Shown here: positions 9,011-19,400 of the stretch, piece after piece
Numbering within the stretch: the first letter of the stretch is position 1
How the letters are laid out: each line of letters begins with the position of its first letter
Origin: Bacteroidales bacterium
Lineage (GTDB): Bacteria > Bacteroidota > Bacteroidia > Bacteroidales > P3
Reading direction: 5' to 3'
Assembly (NCBI GenBank): GCA_009785425.1
Contig: WQWI01000002.1
Coordinates: 1-64,000 of the forward strand
Length of the DNA stretch: 64,000 nt
Notes under the pieces: model-generated
Database searches by the model: none
What the model was told of the DNA's origin: nothing
What the model saw: the letters and a program-made list of their open reading frames with translations, nothing else
Made by a program: the position numbers and the translations under genes

Positions 9011-9321
9011 TGATCTCGTTATTGGAGATCGAAGTACAGAAACAGGAATAAGCCTGTGGAGTAAGATTAAGCAGCAAGCCATTGGCGATGTGAACACAGA
9101 CCATTGGAAGTCCTTACAATGAGATGATTCCGGAGGAAAAACTCAAACAAGGCAGGAAACTAACCAGTATGGTCGAAAGTTTTAATGGCAAATAAGACAT
9201 TTTTTGGCAAGATTCAGAAGGTGGACAAAGTGCTATTCTAAGTGTGAAGAAATGATGTACATCTCTCTAAAACTCTTTATGGCAAAGCGAAACGGAACAC
9301 TGTCTATATCTACCTACTAAT
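9010..9321 (+). pseudogene. IS1-family-like transposase remnant with frameshifts
   Basis: Piecewise translation: IDLVIGDRSTETGISLWSKIKQQAIGDVNTDHWKSLQ / MIPEEKLKQGRKLTSMVESFNGK / IRHFLARFRRWTKCYSKCEEMMYISLKLFMAKRNGTLSIST. At least two frame changes. Confidence 0.7.
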
Positions 9322-9330
9322 TCCGCATAT

Positions 9331-9366
9331 AAAAAAGCAGCGACAAATTTTGTCGCTGCTTTTTTG
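9331..9366. terminator. Rho-independent terminator of the susC operon (A/T tracts on both sides)
   Basis: aaaaaagcagcgacaaa-ttttgtcgctgctttttt. Confidence 0.85.
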
Positions 9367-9385
9367 TTAAAATACATCCCGTAAA

Positions 9386-10702
9386 TTACGGTGTAGGGAA
9401 ATGTGCAGTTGTTGAAACAATTTCCTCTCCGTCCCACACAATCGTAATTGTTACCGGAGCATATGTTCTGGTTTCAGCAACATTAATGTTTGCAGTTCCG
9501 CTGAAATTGCCGGTATCACCTGTGATGATAAGAGCAGGTGCATATTGAGTTCCGAAACTAATCCAAAATGCTTGAGAACCGCCTTGCATAATTTGAATTC
9601 CAAACGCTCTACCATCACCACCAATCATTTCTACGCTTGGGATAGTAAATACATAGGTTCCTGCAAAGGTTTCAGCGTCAACACCTGAACTTGAAGAGAA
9701 CGCAAATACAGCCGACTCCCAACCGGTACCTTCTCCTATTGTGCTACCGTGAATTTGGACTGTCCACTCCTCTGAAGGGTCGATTGGATCGACTGGTCCT
9801 TCGCCAGGAATACCAGTCCACTCGAGAACTTCGTCAGTAACCGTAGTTCCACCTGTAAATAAACGATTTCCTCTGTTTTCTTCTCGATCCCAACTCCAAT
9901 CCAATGTTCCGTCTGCGAGTCTCCAGACATACTTGTATTGAAGACCTACCGGAACATCATTAATAGTTACAGACCACGTACCGCTGGTATAAGTCATAAC
10001 AAATGATTGGGCAATATCCCAAGCTCTACCAGGGAAACTACTAACAATACCAACTTCAGCACCGTCAGGAAGTGCCGGACCTGTCATATTAAACGTAACA
10101 TTATACGTAACCGGAGGGATACAAGGTGCTGCATTATTTGCCCAGTTTTTCACAACGAAGAAAGCCACAGAATTATCTGCATCAACGGCAGCAAAATCTT
10201 GCTCATAGCCACCTGCACCATGGAAGCCATCTTCAAGTACACCTACTTCCGGACGATTTGGCTCAAAGAAAACGTTAAGGATTCCTGCATCGGCATCATT
10301 TCTTCCCCATTGGAAAGGCCAGTCTGCATTACCATCTCCGTCTAATGCTACAGGCTTTAGTTCCAGCCCATCATACCATGGAAGGGTAATTTTGTACCAC
10401 GTTTGAGTGCCTTCAACTCTTTCGAACATATAGTCAGAAGGATTGGCGAATGCATCTGCCCAACCATTGAAAGAACCAACAGCCATAATTCCGTTGCAAG
10501 GCTCATGTCCTGGAGGAACAGCAACAGCAATTGCCATTGTAAAGAATCCCGGACCCGGAGGGGCAATAACAGGTGCTTCTTCCCAATCTTGAGGTACTGG
10601 TGGCGGCGGAGGTGCCACCGGATCATCGTCTCTATTACAAGACGTCGTGAGTGCTAATGCCGATGCTGCAAGGGCAAAAGCAAGAAATTTGAATTTTTTC
10701 AT
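9386..10702 (-). CDS. SusE/SusF-like starch-binding outer-membrane lipoprotein
   Basis: Lipobox (ALTTSCNRDDD); CBM-like repeats (MAVGSFNGWADAF..., YKYVWRLADGTLDWSWDREENRGNRLF). Third gene after SusC/SusD. Confidence 0.75.
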   Translation of the reverse strand: MKKFKFLAFALAASALALTTSCNRDDDPVAPPPPPVPQDWEEAPVIAPPGPGFFTMAIAVAVPPGHEPCNGIMAVGSFNGWADAFANPSDYMFERVEGTQTWYKITLPWYDGLELKPVALDGDGNADWPFQWGRNDADAGILNVFFEPNRPEVGVLEDGFHGAGGYEQDFAAVDADNSVAFFVVKNWANNAAPCIPPVTYNVTFNMTGPALPDGAEVGIVSSFPGRAWDIAQSFVMTYTSGTWSVTINDVPVGLQYKYVWRLADGTLDWSWDREENRGNRLFTGGTTVTDEVLEWTGIPGEGPVDPIDPSEEWTVQIHGSTIGEGTGWESAVFAFSSSSGVDAETFAGTYVFTIPSVEMIGGDGRAFGIQIMQGGSQAFWISFGTQYAPALIITGDTGNFSGTANINVAETRTYAPVTITIVWDGEEIVSTTAHFPTP

Positions 10703-10741
10703 AAATTTTTTGTTTTAAGGTTTTTTATTTTTTCAGTTTAA

Positions 10742-12508
10742 TTAAAGTTCGAATCCGGGATTTTGTCTAAGGTTTTGGTTTGCCATAATATCATTGAACG
10801 GTATCGGATAAATGTTAAAGTGACTTAACACTGTTGTACCTGCTGGTATGCCACCTCTCCATTCCCAAGAAGGTCCTGAGGTAAATCTGTTGAAACGCAC
10901 GAGGTCGGTTCTGCGATGTCCTTCCCAAAAAAGTTCTCTTCCGCGCTCGTCAATAATCCAATTTAGGTCGAAATTAGAGATATTCGGCAATCCTGCTCTT
11001 GCTTGTAGTTCGTTAAGATTCGCAATCGCTGCTCCTCTATTTCCTCCGCTACCGCCACGTTCAATGGCTTCTGCATAAATCAGAAACATTTCTGCTAAAC
11101 GGAAAAGCGGGAAAGTATTATCAGCAAATTCACGTTGCGGGTCGTTGCCAAAAGGTCGCTCCTCATCCATATAACGTTGAAACAGGAAGCAACCTTCATT
11201 AGGACCACAAACGGTGCAAGCACCCGGCGTTCCGTGAGCATAGAAGCTTCCGGTGGTATCTAAAGTTCTTTCACAACCTTGAACAACCATTCTTGAAGGA
11301 ATGTTGCGAAACTTAAATGTAGCCATACCACTCAATGCAAAATTATCCGTGTTGGCACCGATAGACGTGCTTGGACCCACAAACAAAAATCGCCTGTCGT
11401 TATCTCGGTCAAAAAGGTTTACAAACTGACCTCTTACACGGGATCCTGCCCAATTTGCATTTAAAAACATACCGTAATGCAACAACTCTGCTCTATGATT
11501 TACTTGATGTTCACTGTTAGATGCTACATTTATCAAAAAAGTTACACCTGAGAACGTTCTGGCGTGAACACCGTGAAAAAATAGACCCCAGATCATTTCC
11601 GGACTATCTTGGTTATCATTCAAAAACAAATGTTCGTAGTTTGAATGGAGTGAGAACACACCGGAACTGATGACTCTGTTTGCAAATTCTATTGCACTTG
11701 TGTAGAACTGTGTGTTGTTGCCCGGATTTCCCACGGGGCTTGTATAAACGTTTGCATTGAGATATATTCGTGCAAGCAATGCCCATGCAGCAGCCTGACA
11801 AACACGTCCTCGTTCGTTGGTTCCGGCAGGTCTTAATCCATTATCGGCTAAATAAAGCAACTCGCTTTCGATCCAACTGAAAAGCATTGCACGCCCTGTG
11901 TTTGCATCCTCGTGCTTTTGACTTGGTATTGTGCCAAAAGGCATCGTTTCATCAATAAACGGTGGGTTTGCAAAGACATCCATCAACACCCAATACTGAA
12001 ACGCACGAATAAAGCGTGCTTCAGCACGCATCACGGCGATTTCGGCACGGTCGGCATCCGAAAACCCTCCGAGATTGCTTGGGTCACTTTGACGCATAAA
12101 ATGGTTTGCAAACAGGATATTCAATATTGATCGGTTATATAATGCTCCCGAAAATGGATTTGTTGCATCAAACTCAATACTGTTCAATGCAGGAAGTCCA
12201 TCATCGCCCCAGTTGTCAAATGCTTCATCGGTTGGCAACGTTTGAACATTCCAAAACGTACGTGTGAAACCCGAGAAGCCCTCGTCCATTCCTGCAATAT
12301 CGCTTTGTCCGGCGGGTCCTTGCTGACCGGTAAGGGTCAGTGTTCCATAAACTCTTGCCAAAGCCATTCTAAAGCCCATAACATCCGTATAGACGTCATC
12401 TCCGGTTATATCATTTATCGGAAACCTGTCTAAATCGTTCAAGCAGGATGTGAATATAAACACCATTCCTGCTAAAATTAACGCTATTTTTTTTGTGATA
12501 TGTTTCAT
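10742..12508 (-). CDS. RagB/SusD family nutrient-uptake lipoprotein
   Basis: Signal with lipobox FTSCLNDLDRFP; GRAMLFSWIESELLYLADNG; C-terminal RLAEMFLIYAEAIERGG and RGRELFWEGHRRTDLVRF. Confidence 0.95.
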   Translation of the reverse strand: MKHITKKIALILAGMVFIFTSCLNDLDRFPINDITGDDVYTDVMGFRMALARVYGTLTLTGQQGPAGQSDIAGMDEGFSGFTRTFWNVQTLPTDEAFDNWGDDGLPALNSIEFDATNPFSGALYNRSILNILFANHFMRQSDPSNLGGFSDADRAEIAVMRAEARFIRAFQYWVLMDVFANPPFIDETMPFGTIPSQKHEDANTGRAMLFSWIESELLYLADNGLRPAGTNERGRVCQAAAWALLARIYLNANVYTSPVGNPGNNTQFYTSAIEFANRVISSGVFSLHSNYEHLFLNDNQDSPEMIWGLFFHGVHARTFSGVTFLINVASNSEHQVNHRAELLHYGMFLNANWAGSRVRGQFVNLFDRDNDRRFLFVGPSTSIGANTDNFALSGMATFKFRNIPSRMVVQGCERTLDTTGSFYAHGTPGACTVCGPNEGCFLFQRYMDEERPFGNDPQREFADNTFPLFRLAEMFLIYAEAIERGGSGGNRGAAIANLNELQARAGLPNISNFDLNWIIDERGRELFWEGHRRTDLVRFNRFTSGPSWEWRGGIPAGTTVLSHFNIYPIPFNDIMANQNLRQNPGFEL

Positions 12509-12532
12509 TGTTTTTTATTTTTTGTTTTTGTT

Positions 12533-12601
12533 GTCATTCCCGCGAAGGCGGGAATCACCGTTCCCTCTGTTCTGGTGGATTCCCGCCTTTGCGGGAATGA
12601 C
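12533..12601. repeat. Two inverted copies of the palindromic element in the SusC-SusD intergenic region
   Basis: gtcattcccgcgaaggcgggaatcacc...ggtggattcccgcctttgcgggaatgac. Confidence 0.9.
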
Positions 12602-12607
12602 GGTCTG

Positions 12608-15600
12608 TTAAAATGTCAAACGTAATCCTAAATTAAACGTACGTGGAAACGGGAATGCGTTATTGTCGATACCGTTGTTCGCTGTTCTTTCAGGATCTAC
12701 GCCGCTGTATCCGGTTATCGTGAACACATTTTGAACGGTGAAGTTTGCCGAAAGATTGCCTCTGTTTCCGACTACACTTCCAAAATTGTACGTTGCCGAG
12801 ATATTGTCCATTCTCAAAAACGCTGCACTTTCGAGGTAGAAATCTGAAACTAACTGACGATTCCGAAAGCCCGAGCGGAGGATATTTTGCGTGGTGTTTT
12901 GCAAAAAACCACCACCGTTCAACACTTGAGAGTAGTTGGCAATATCCGCATTGATGTTGTTGAAAATATAGTTGCCGATATTTGAGCGCAACATCGTTGA
13001 AAACTGCCAGTTTCTCCAAGACACACGAGCATTAAACCCTAAAAACGCTACAGGCTCCGGATTTCCAAACATCTCACGGTTTGCTTGCATATAAGTCGCT
13101 GGAACTTCAATGGGGAATGGTCCGGCGAACTGTTGTCTAAATACAAAAAATGTGTTTGGTGCAAACCCAACGTTGTGCATTTGGATATGTTGACCTACAC
13201 CACCACTGATACCACCGATCAAAATACCAATATCATCGTCATCATCATTCAAGGTGAGTTGAGTAATTTCTCGTCTGCTCACAGTAAAATTAAGTCCTAG
13301 TTCAAGCATCAAATCATTGGTTTGAATCGGAATATAATTTAATGCAATTTCGATGCCTTGGTTTTGCATGCTACCGATGTTTCTAACCATGCGGTTGGTA
13401 AAATTAGAGCCAATGGGCAAATTCACATCGTTAAGGAGATTGGTTGTTGTTGAGTGGTATGCATCGATTGTTCCGGAGATTCGACCACCCAAAAATGCCC
13501 AATCCACACCGACGTTCCACTGTGCGGTTTCTTCCCAACCACGTGTTCCGTCAAAAGCTGTCGGACGCCACATTTGCACCCATCGAGGGGTTCCATCTTC
13601 GTTATATCCCATACGAACCATCGCTGTGCCTGTACTCAAACCGTAGCGTGGAATATGGTCATAAAGTCCGATACCATCCTGCTGTCCGGTAACGCCCCAA
13701 CCTGCACGTAATCTCAACGATGTTACAAACGGATTGTTGACCAAGAATTGCTCTCTATCCAAACGCCACGCCACAGAGGCTGCCGGGAACACACCCCAGC
13801 GGTTGTCAGGTGCAAAGCGTGAACTTCCATCTGTACGCAACGAGAATTGGAACATATATCTGTCGTCAAAACTGTATTGCATACGCCCAAAAAACGAAAT
13901 CAACACACTTTCGTACAAACGCGTTGGGAATGTTGGCATCGCCCCAACAACGGTTTCTCTGTCGTATTCAAGATACGGAAAGTTTTGATGTTCTGTTTGC
14001 AAACTATGGTAAGAGTAACCTGTCATAATATCAATGCTGTGTCTGCCAAAATTTCTTGCATAATTGAGATGAGCATCGAAAAGCAGGTCGGTACGCGTTT
14101 GGTCGTGTTGTTGATGACGCCCAACACCAAGAAATCCTGGTGCCCACGGTGCCCACGTATTGGTTCCAAAACCATTGACTAGATCGAAACCAAAGTTTGC
14201 GCTTGCCGACAAACCTTCAATCGAATGCAATCTATAAGTCGCTTGGATATTACCAAACAAGCGATTTCCTGTACCCAAGTCCTGACGGGATTCAAGTACC
14301 GAAAGCGGGTTGCTTGTCGCCATTGTGTTTATGTTTCTTATAGTTCCCGGTGGAGTTGGTCCCGTTGGGGATTCCCATTGCCAAAATCCGTTATAACGCT
14401 CCATATCGGCAGCTCTTACGGGTTTTGTAGGATCCATACGGATTGCAGCACCGATGGCACCGCCGTCACCAAAACGGCTTTGTTGGTGTGACCCTCTAAC
14501 GTTGGCGTTTATATTCAAATGGTTTCTGAAAAAACTTGGTCTGAGAGAAACGGCAGCCGTTGTTCTATTAATATGGTCTGTTCTGAGGACACCGTTTTGG
14601 TGGAAATTTCCAATCGAAACACGGTAAGGGAAGTTTCGTGTAAAAGCCCCTGAAATGGCAACATTATTGTCTGTCGTAAACGCCGCACGGCGATAGATTT
14701 CACTTTGCCAACACGTGTTTGCAAAACGCTGTTCGCCATCCACCCAGTAGCCCAAACGATCTAATTGGACTTGTGTTACACCCGGAAAAGTTTCAACGAG
14801 ATTTCTAAATTGACTTGCAGAAAGCACATCCACTTGGCGAGCCACGGTTGCGATGCTGTTTACTGTTGAAACTTCAACGTTTATTTGCCCCGGCTGAACG
14901 CCACGTCCGCTTTTGGTTGTAATGATAATTACACCATTCGATGCACGAGAACCAAAAATAGCGGTTGCCGAAGCATCTCTCAAAATGGTGATATTGTAGA
15001 TATCGTTTGGATTTAGCGACGATAATGGGTCGGTTTGTCCTCCAATTCCTGAATTACTTACTGGTAACCCGTCAATCACAATCAGCGGGTCATTACTCGC
15101 ATTCAACGACGAGCCACCTCTAATTCTGATGCGGTTTCCATCTCCGGCACGACCTGTTGACGGTGAAACGTGAACACCGGCAGCCGTTCCAACGAGAAGC
15201 GATGCGGGACTGCTAAAAACACCCTGTCTGAAATCGGCTTCACCGATGGTGGTTACGGCACCGGTCAATCGTTCGCGAGTTGCCGTACCGAAACCGATAA
15301 CAACAACTTCGCCCAAGCCGATTGCATCTGTTCTCATAGTAACATTTACCGTAGTTCGTCCGGCAATATCAATTTCTTGTGTTTCCATTCCTGTGAAAGA
15401 GAACACGAGGTGTGTGTGTTCGGCTGACATGGTAATAGAAAAGCGTCCGTTAATGTCCGTTACCGTTCCGATCAGCGGACTTGATCCTCTTACAATAATT
15501 GACGCACCTGGAATTCCGAGATTGTCATCGGCACTGATAACCGTTCCCGTTATCGTGCGTTGAGCCGTTGCCGAAAAACCCAAACACAGGATTAGGGCAG

Positions 15601-15634
15601 CCGGCAGTACAAGAAAGTTTAAGATTCGTTTCAT
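12608..15634 (-). CDS. SusC/RagA family TonB-linked outer-membrane receptor
   Basis: Carboxypeptidase-regulatory-like N-terminus (ITGTVISADDNLGIPGASIIVRG), TonB plug (IRGGSSLNASNDPLIVIDGLPV), C-terminal FPFPRTFNLGLRLTF. Confidence 0.97.
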   Translation of the reverse strand: MKRILNFLVLPAALILCLGFSATAQRTITGTVISADDNLGIPGASIIVRGSSPLIGTVTDINGRFSITMSAEHTHLVFSFTGMETQEIDIAGRTTVNVTMRTDAIGLGEVVVIGFGTATRERLTGAVTTIGEADFRQGVFSSPASLLVGTAAGVHVSPSTGRAGDGNRIRIRGGSSLNASNDPLIVIDGLPVSNSGIGGQTDPLSSLNPNDIYNITILRDASATAIFGSRASNGVIIITTKSGRGVQPGQINVEVSTVNSIATVARQVDVLSASQFRNLVETFPGVTQVQLDRLGYWVDGEQRFANTCWQSEIYRRAAFTTDNNVAISGAFTRNFPYRVSIGNFHQNGVLRTDHINRTTAAVSLRPSFFRNHLNINANVRGSHQQSRFGDGGAIGAAIRMDPTKPVRAADMERYNGFWQWESPTGPTPPGTIRNINTMATSNPLSVLESRQDLGTGNRLFGNIQATYRLHSIEGLSASANFGFDLVNGFGTNTWAPWAPGFLGVGRHQQHDQTRTDLLFDAHLNYARNFGRHSIDIMTGYSYHSLQTEHQNFPYLEYDRETVVGAMPTFPTRLYESVLISFFGRMQYSFDDRYMFQFSLRTDGSSRFAPDNRWGVFPAASVAWRLDREQFLVNNPFVTSLRLRAGWGVTGQQDGIGLYDHIPRYGLSTGTAMVRMGYNEDGTPRWVQMWRPTAFDGTRGWEETAQWNVGVDWAFLGGRISGTIDAYHSTTTNLLNDVNLPIGSNFTNRMVRNIGSMQNQGIEIALNYIPIQTNDLMLELGLNFTVSRREITQLTLNDDDDDIGILIGGISGGVGQHIQMHNVGFAPNTFFVFRQQFAGPFPIEVPATYMQANREMFGNPEPVAFLGFNARVSWRNWQFSTMLRSNIGNYIFNNINADIANYSQVLNGGGFLQNTTQNILRSGFRNRQLVSDFYLESAAFLRMDNISATYNFGSVVGNRGNLSANFTVQNVFTITGYSGVDPERTANNGIDNNAFPFPRTFNLGLRLTF

Positions 15635-15689
15635 ATTTTTTTGTTTAGATTATACGTTGGTTTGTTACTCACATACTGGATACGTCCCA

Positions 15690-15720
15690 CAAAGATACAA
15701 ACTTTATTTGTAATTAACAA
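15690..15720 (-). promoter_or_regulatory. Promoter upstream of susC-like gene
   Basis: CAAAGATA (rev. TATCTTTG) 15690-15697, N20, CAA 15718-15720. Confidence 0.6.
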
Positions 15721-15964
15721 GTTTTTAACGATTTTTTTTGATTATTTTAATTTCACGAAATTGGCTACTATAATTCTGTGTATACCAAATATTCGTGCAA
15801 TGGCTGATTTCGAAACGTTTTTATTCGGCAAAGCCTTTATTTTTTCAGAAGTATATTTTCAAAAACAGGAACACGTTTGTGTTCCTGTTTTTTATCTCTA
15901 CAAAATTTGGTTTTATCGGAAAAATGTTGTAATTTTGTGGTGCAAAATGAAAAATATCCGCAAA

Positions 15965-16177
15965 ATGAATCCTGTTTTAATTTATCCGTCCAACTCCGAA
16001 GGGGCAAAGATCATTAATGATGTTGCTGAATATAGTGGTGCAAAGATTGTCAAATTTCCTAAAGAATATATTGATATTATTGGCGATTATTTGTTTGCAA
16101 AAAGTATTGAAGAGGGCATGGAATCCCCCGAAGTGCCTGAGGAAGAGATTTTTAAAATCTTGAAACGATGCAAGTAA
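15965..16177 (+). CDS. Small putative antitoxin paired with RelE/ParE-type toxin
   Basis: 70-aa ORF MNPVLIYPSNSEGAKIINDVAEYSGAKIVKFPKEY..., overlapping the toxin start by 10 nt. Confidence 0.65.
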   Translation: MNPVLIYPSNSEGAKIINDVAEYSGAKIVKFPKEYIDIIGDYLFAKSIEEGMESPEVPEEEIFKILKRCK

Positions 16178-16443
16178 AATATCGCAAAACTTTCGAGAAG
16201 GACATTTCTAAAATTCGCTTACAGTCCGTCCTTGACGAAATAATGCTTCAGATTACTACTGTAAAAAAGTGCAATTCTATCACTGATTTTGTTCTTCTAC
16301 CTAATGTTACAAAACTTGTTAATGAGAAAGATTGCTATAGGATAAGGATAGGGAGTTACAGAATCGGGGTAATAGTTGTTGACGACATCGTGCATTTTGT
16401 GAGATTTGGTACGAGGTCTAAAATTTACAATATTTTTCCATAA
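16168..16443 (+). CDS. RelE/ParE-superfamily toxin
   Basis: 91 aa; KYRKTFEKDISKI ... LVNEKDCYRIRIGSYRIGVIVVDDIVHFVRFGTRSKIY. Confidence 0.85.
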   Translation: MQVKYRKTFEKDISKIRLQSVLDEIMLQITTVKKCNSITDFVLLPNVTKLVNEKDCYRIRIGSYRIGVIVVDDIVHFVRFGTRSKIYNIFP

Positions 16444-16448
16444 AAAAA

Positions 16449-19400
16449 CTATTGCTTGATAATCCTCACCGAAGCATTACCAATCCTAACGATATACATA
16501 CCATTCGCTAAATGCGAAATATCAATCTCAGTTATTGGATAAGTTGCAGCCTGTGCCAATACCAATCTTCCGGAAAGGTTAAAAACCTTGACGATTTGAT
16601 TGTTCGTTCCGGCAGGTAGTTCTATAAACAGAATGCCGTCAATTACCGGATTGGGGTATAGAATTATAGGCTGGCTATCTTCTGTTTCCACGACTACAAT
16701 GTCGGTGGAAGGCGGATCAAAAGGTGGTGCTTCTCTGAATGGGATATTCGCAGCTCGTACTTCAAAGAAATTATTCGGACCTCGCTCAAGAATTCTGTAG
16801 TGATGGAAATTTCCCCACGTAGCCGGTCGGTCTATAAGCCTATGCGCTGATTCGTTATTTTCCACAGTTTCCGGTCTTATGTAATTGCGTATCATATCGT
16901 GCCAAGCCTCAATACGTGGAATGCTCCTATCCACATGAAACAGATCGTTGTCCGGATGAATTAGCTGGTTGAGATAAATCAGATATTGCTCACGAAATTC
17001 CTCAATAGCCAGAATTTTATCAATTAACGGACGATTTCCCCCTCCCCAACGCAATACATTTTCCGTTCCCGGATCAAAGAAATTATTTAAACCTGTACCA
17101 AGCACATTATCGTAATCCCAAGGAATATAAAAAACTCTTCCTGTATGACTTTCAAAATACAAATAAAAATTATTCCCATTTCCCCAATGGCCATCCCATT
17201 GGCCAAGCACAACGTTTACAGCATACGCTCTGAGAAATAAATCTACATCAAAGTAGGTTGTAATCCAAGTTTTGAAAGCATCTCCGGTGAGTGTATTCAA
17301 ATTTCTAACCCAGTTGTAAAACTCTTCTCTTGCTGTTGCGATATTTCCTCGATTTGTTTTCAAATCATAGGTGTAATACCTACTTTGTGATGGATCAAGG
17401 CGAACATCTCTGACACCCATTCTCTGACGTGCATTATTCAATGTCAAATCGGCAGGACCTCCTACAGGCTGGCATTTCCAAAGATTTCCGTTGTCTGTTT
17501 CAAAACGACCGATACCACGCCTTTCAGACAAAAATGTTTCGTCAACCTGTTCAATCATGGCATAAATTCCAAAATAAGCCGGTGGTCCATCTCCTACCTT
17601 GATATAAAGTCTAGCATAACTTGCACGCGGTGCAGTCCAAACACCAAAACGATGAAACAAATCAAAACTGTATATTTCGCGGGCAAACATCGCATCGTCT
17701 TTATGCCATTTCATAATGAGTCTACGTAAGCCGTGAAAACGCTGATTGCTGTTGGCACTTGCAAAATTTATTGAAAAATGTGCATTTTGCCAAACCGGAT
17801 TATCCGGATTGTGCACACCACCGTGAGATATTTCCGGTCTTCTTCGGCTTGTATTACCACGTATGCGAAAGCCTATTTCATGCGGTAATCTTGTTTCAAT
17901 ACCATCTTTATAGAAAACAAAATTTCCACGAACTCTCTCTAAATGATGAGGGTTCATATCAAAATATCTCAACGATCTATTCCACTCGTCAACCGAGACT
18001 TCAATCGTTATGGTTGGCAGTGCTGATATGTCAAAAACCGGATGAGGGTGCAAAGCCGGAGGTTGTGGCAGATACGGTATTTGCGGTACTCGTGTTAGTC
18101 CTGCTGTTGATGTTCCGTTAAATGCGTTCGGCGTGGGTGTTGTGAAAAAGAATGGTCCTGTTCCGTCCGGAATACGTGAAAATGACCTGTTTCTGATATC
18201 GTAAATACCGTCATCACGTGCTCTTGTTAAGCGGTCTATCTCGTTTCCGTTCGGATCTACGAGTTTAATAATCAATATGCGTTGTGCAGTTAATCCGGTT
18301 GTAAACGAACACGGATTGTGGCGTCCCATAAGGGTAAATAATTGTCCGGGCAGAATGATTTGATCGGCACAACCTACCCATGTAAGCCTGTTGTCATTGG
18401 GTGGAAAACTCCCTCCTCGATCGGAATTGGTATTGTAATAAATTCGAAAACCCTCGAGGTTTATAGGGTAATTTCCAAGATTTATCAGCTCATAAAAAAG
18501 TTCCGAATCGCTTCCAACGCCACTAACTTCGTTGAGTCGGATTACTGTGTAATCAGCCGGAGTTGTTCTGCGTATAGAGATGATTGAATCTCTAACATCA
18601 ACACGAATTCTATAGTAGCCGGCTGCTGTAACTCGCATATTTCCGGACTGCTGAAATCCGTTAAAAACATGTTCTTCGTCGTTATCAGGAACATCAGATC
18701 CGATACCTCTAAATTCTCTTCCATCCCATGCCCTGCTCGGAGCAAACTTAAACTGTGTGCCGGCTTCAAAAAAGATTGTTGTTGTAAATGTACAGCCGTT
18801 GTTGGATGGGGTCATTGTTACAGCAGAGCTCCAAGTCCAATCATTAAATGTGCCTATCAAAAATAAATTTTGAAAACATGGTGCTCCCGGTATTTCCGTC
18901 AAATAGCCTGGACTTACGATATTGTGTAGTCTTGGTCCGTTTGTTGTACCGGGTGTTACTGCTGCCCAAGCCCAAGAGCCGTCATCCATACGAGAGTAGC
19001 CCGGTCTTATGTTTCCATATGCTCCTGAATTCACATTGCCCGGTCGCGAAGCGTTTGGGGTTCCCCATCCGGGAAGCGGTACATCTCCACGGATAAACAC
19101 ATCAATAGGTTCTCCGGCAGGATCAACAAGAGCAATTTTCAAAGTTTGTTGATTGGATAACCCTCCTGTAACCGTCCAACTCATTCCAGGCCACGCAGGA
19201 CTATTTTGCAATTGAGAGGGGGCATCCGGACCACTATTATTGCCATCGCTACGACCATTTCTAAAAAGAATAATGCGATACGCTCCGGCAGGAATACTAT
19301 CACCTGCTTGTCCAACCCATTCAGTACCGGTTGTTAGAGATGTGCTGTAAGAAGGACCCTCATTTCTTTGAAGTCTTACGCCTTCCAAATCAATTGGATC

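Noticed and set aside
9386-10702. SusE-like lipoprotein as a novel non-starch protein
   Set aside because: Position after SusC/SusD and CBM-like repeats make a SusE/F-type role the simplest reading.
15641-15964. Long N-terminal extension of the small antitoxin ORF
   Set aside because: The extension covers the susC promoter region and non-coding A/T-rich sequence; the credible start is at 15965 (or 15947).
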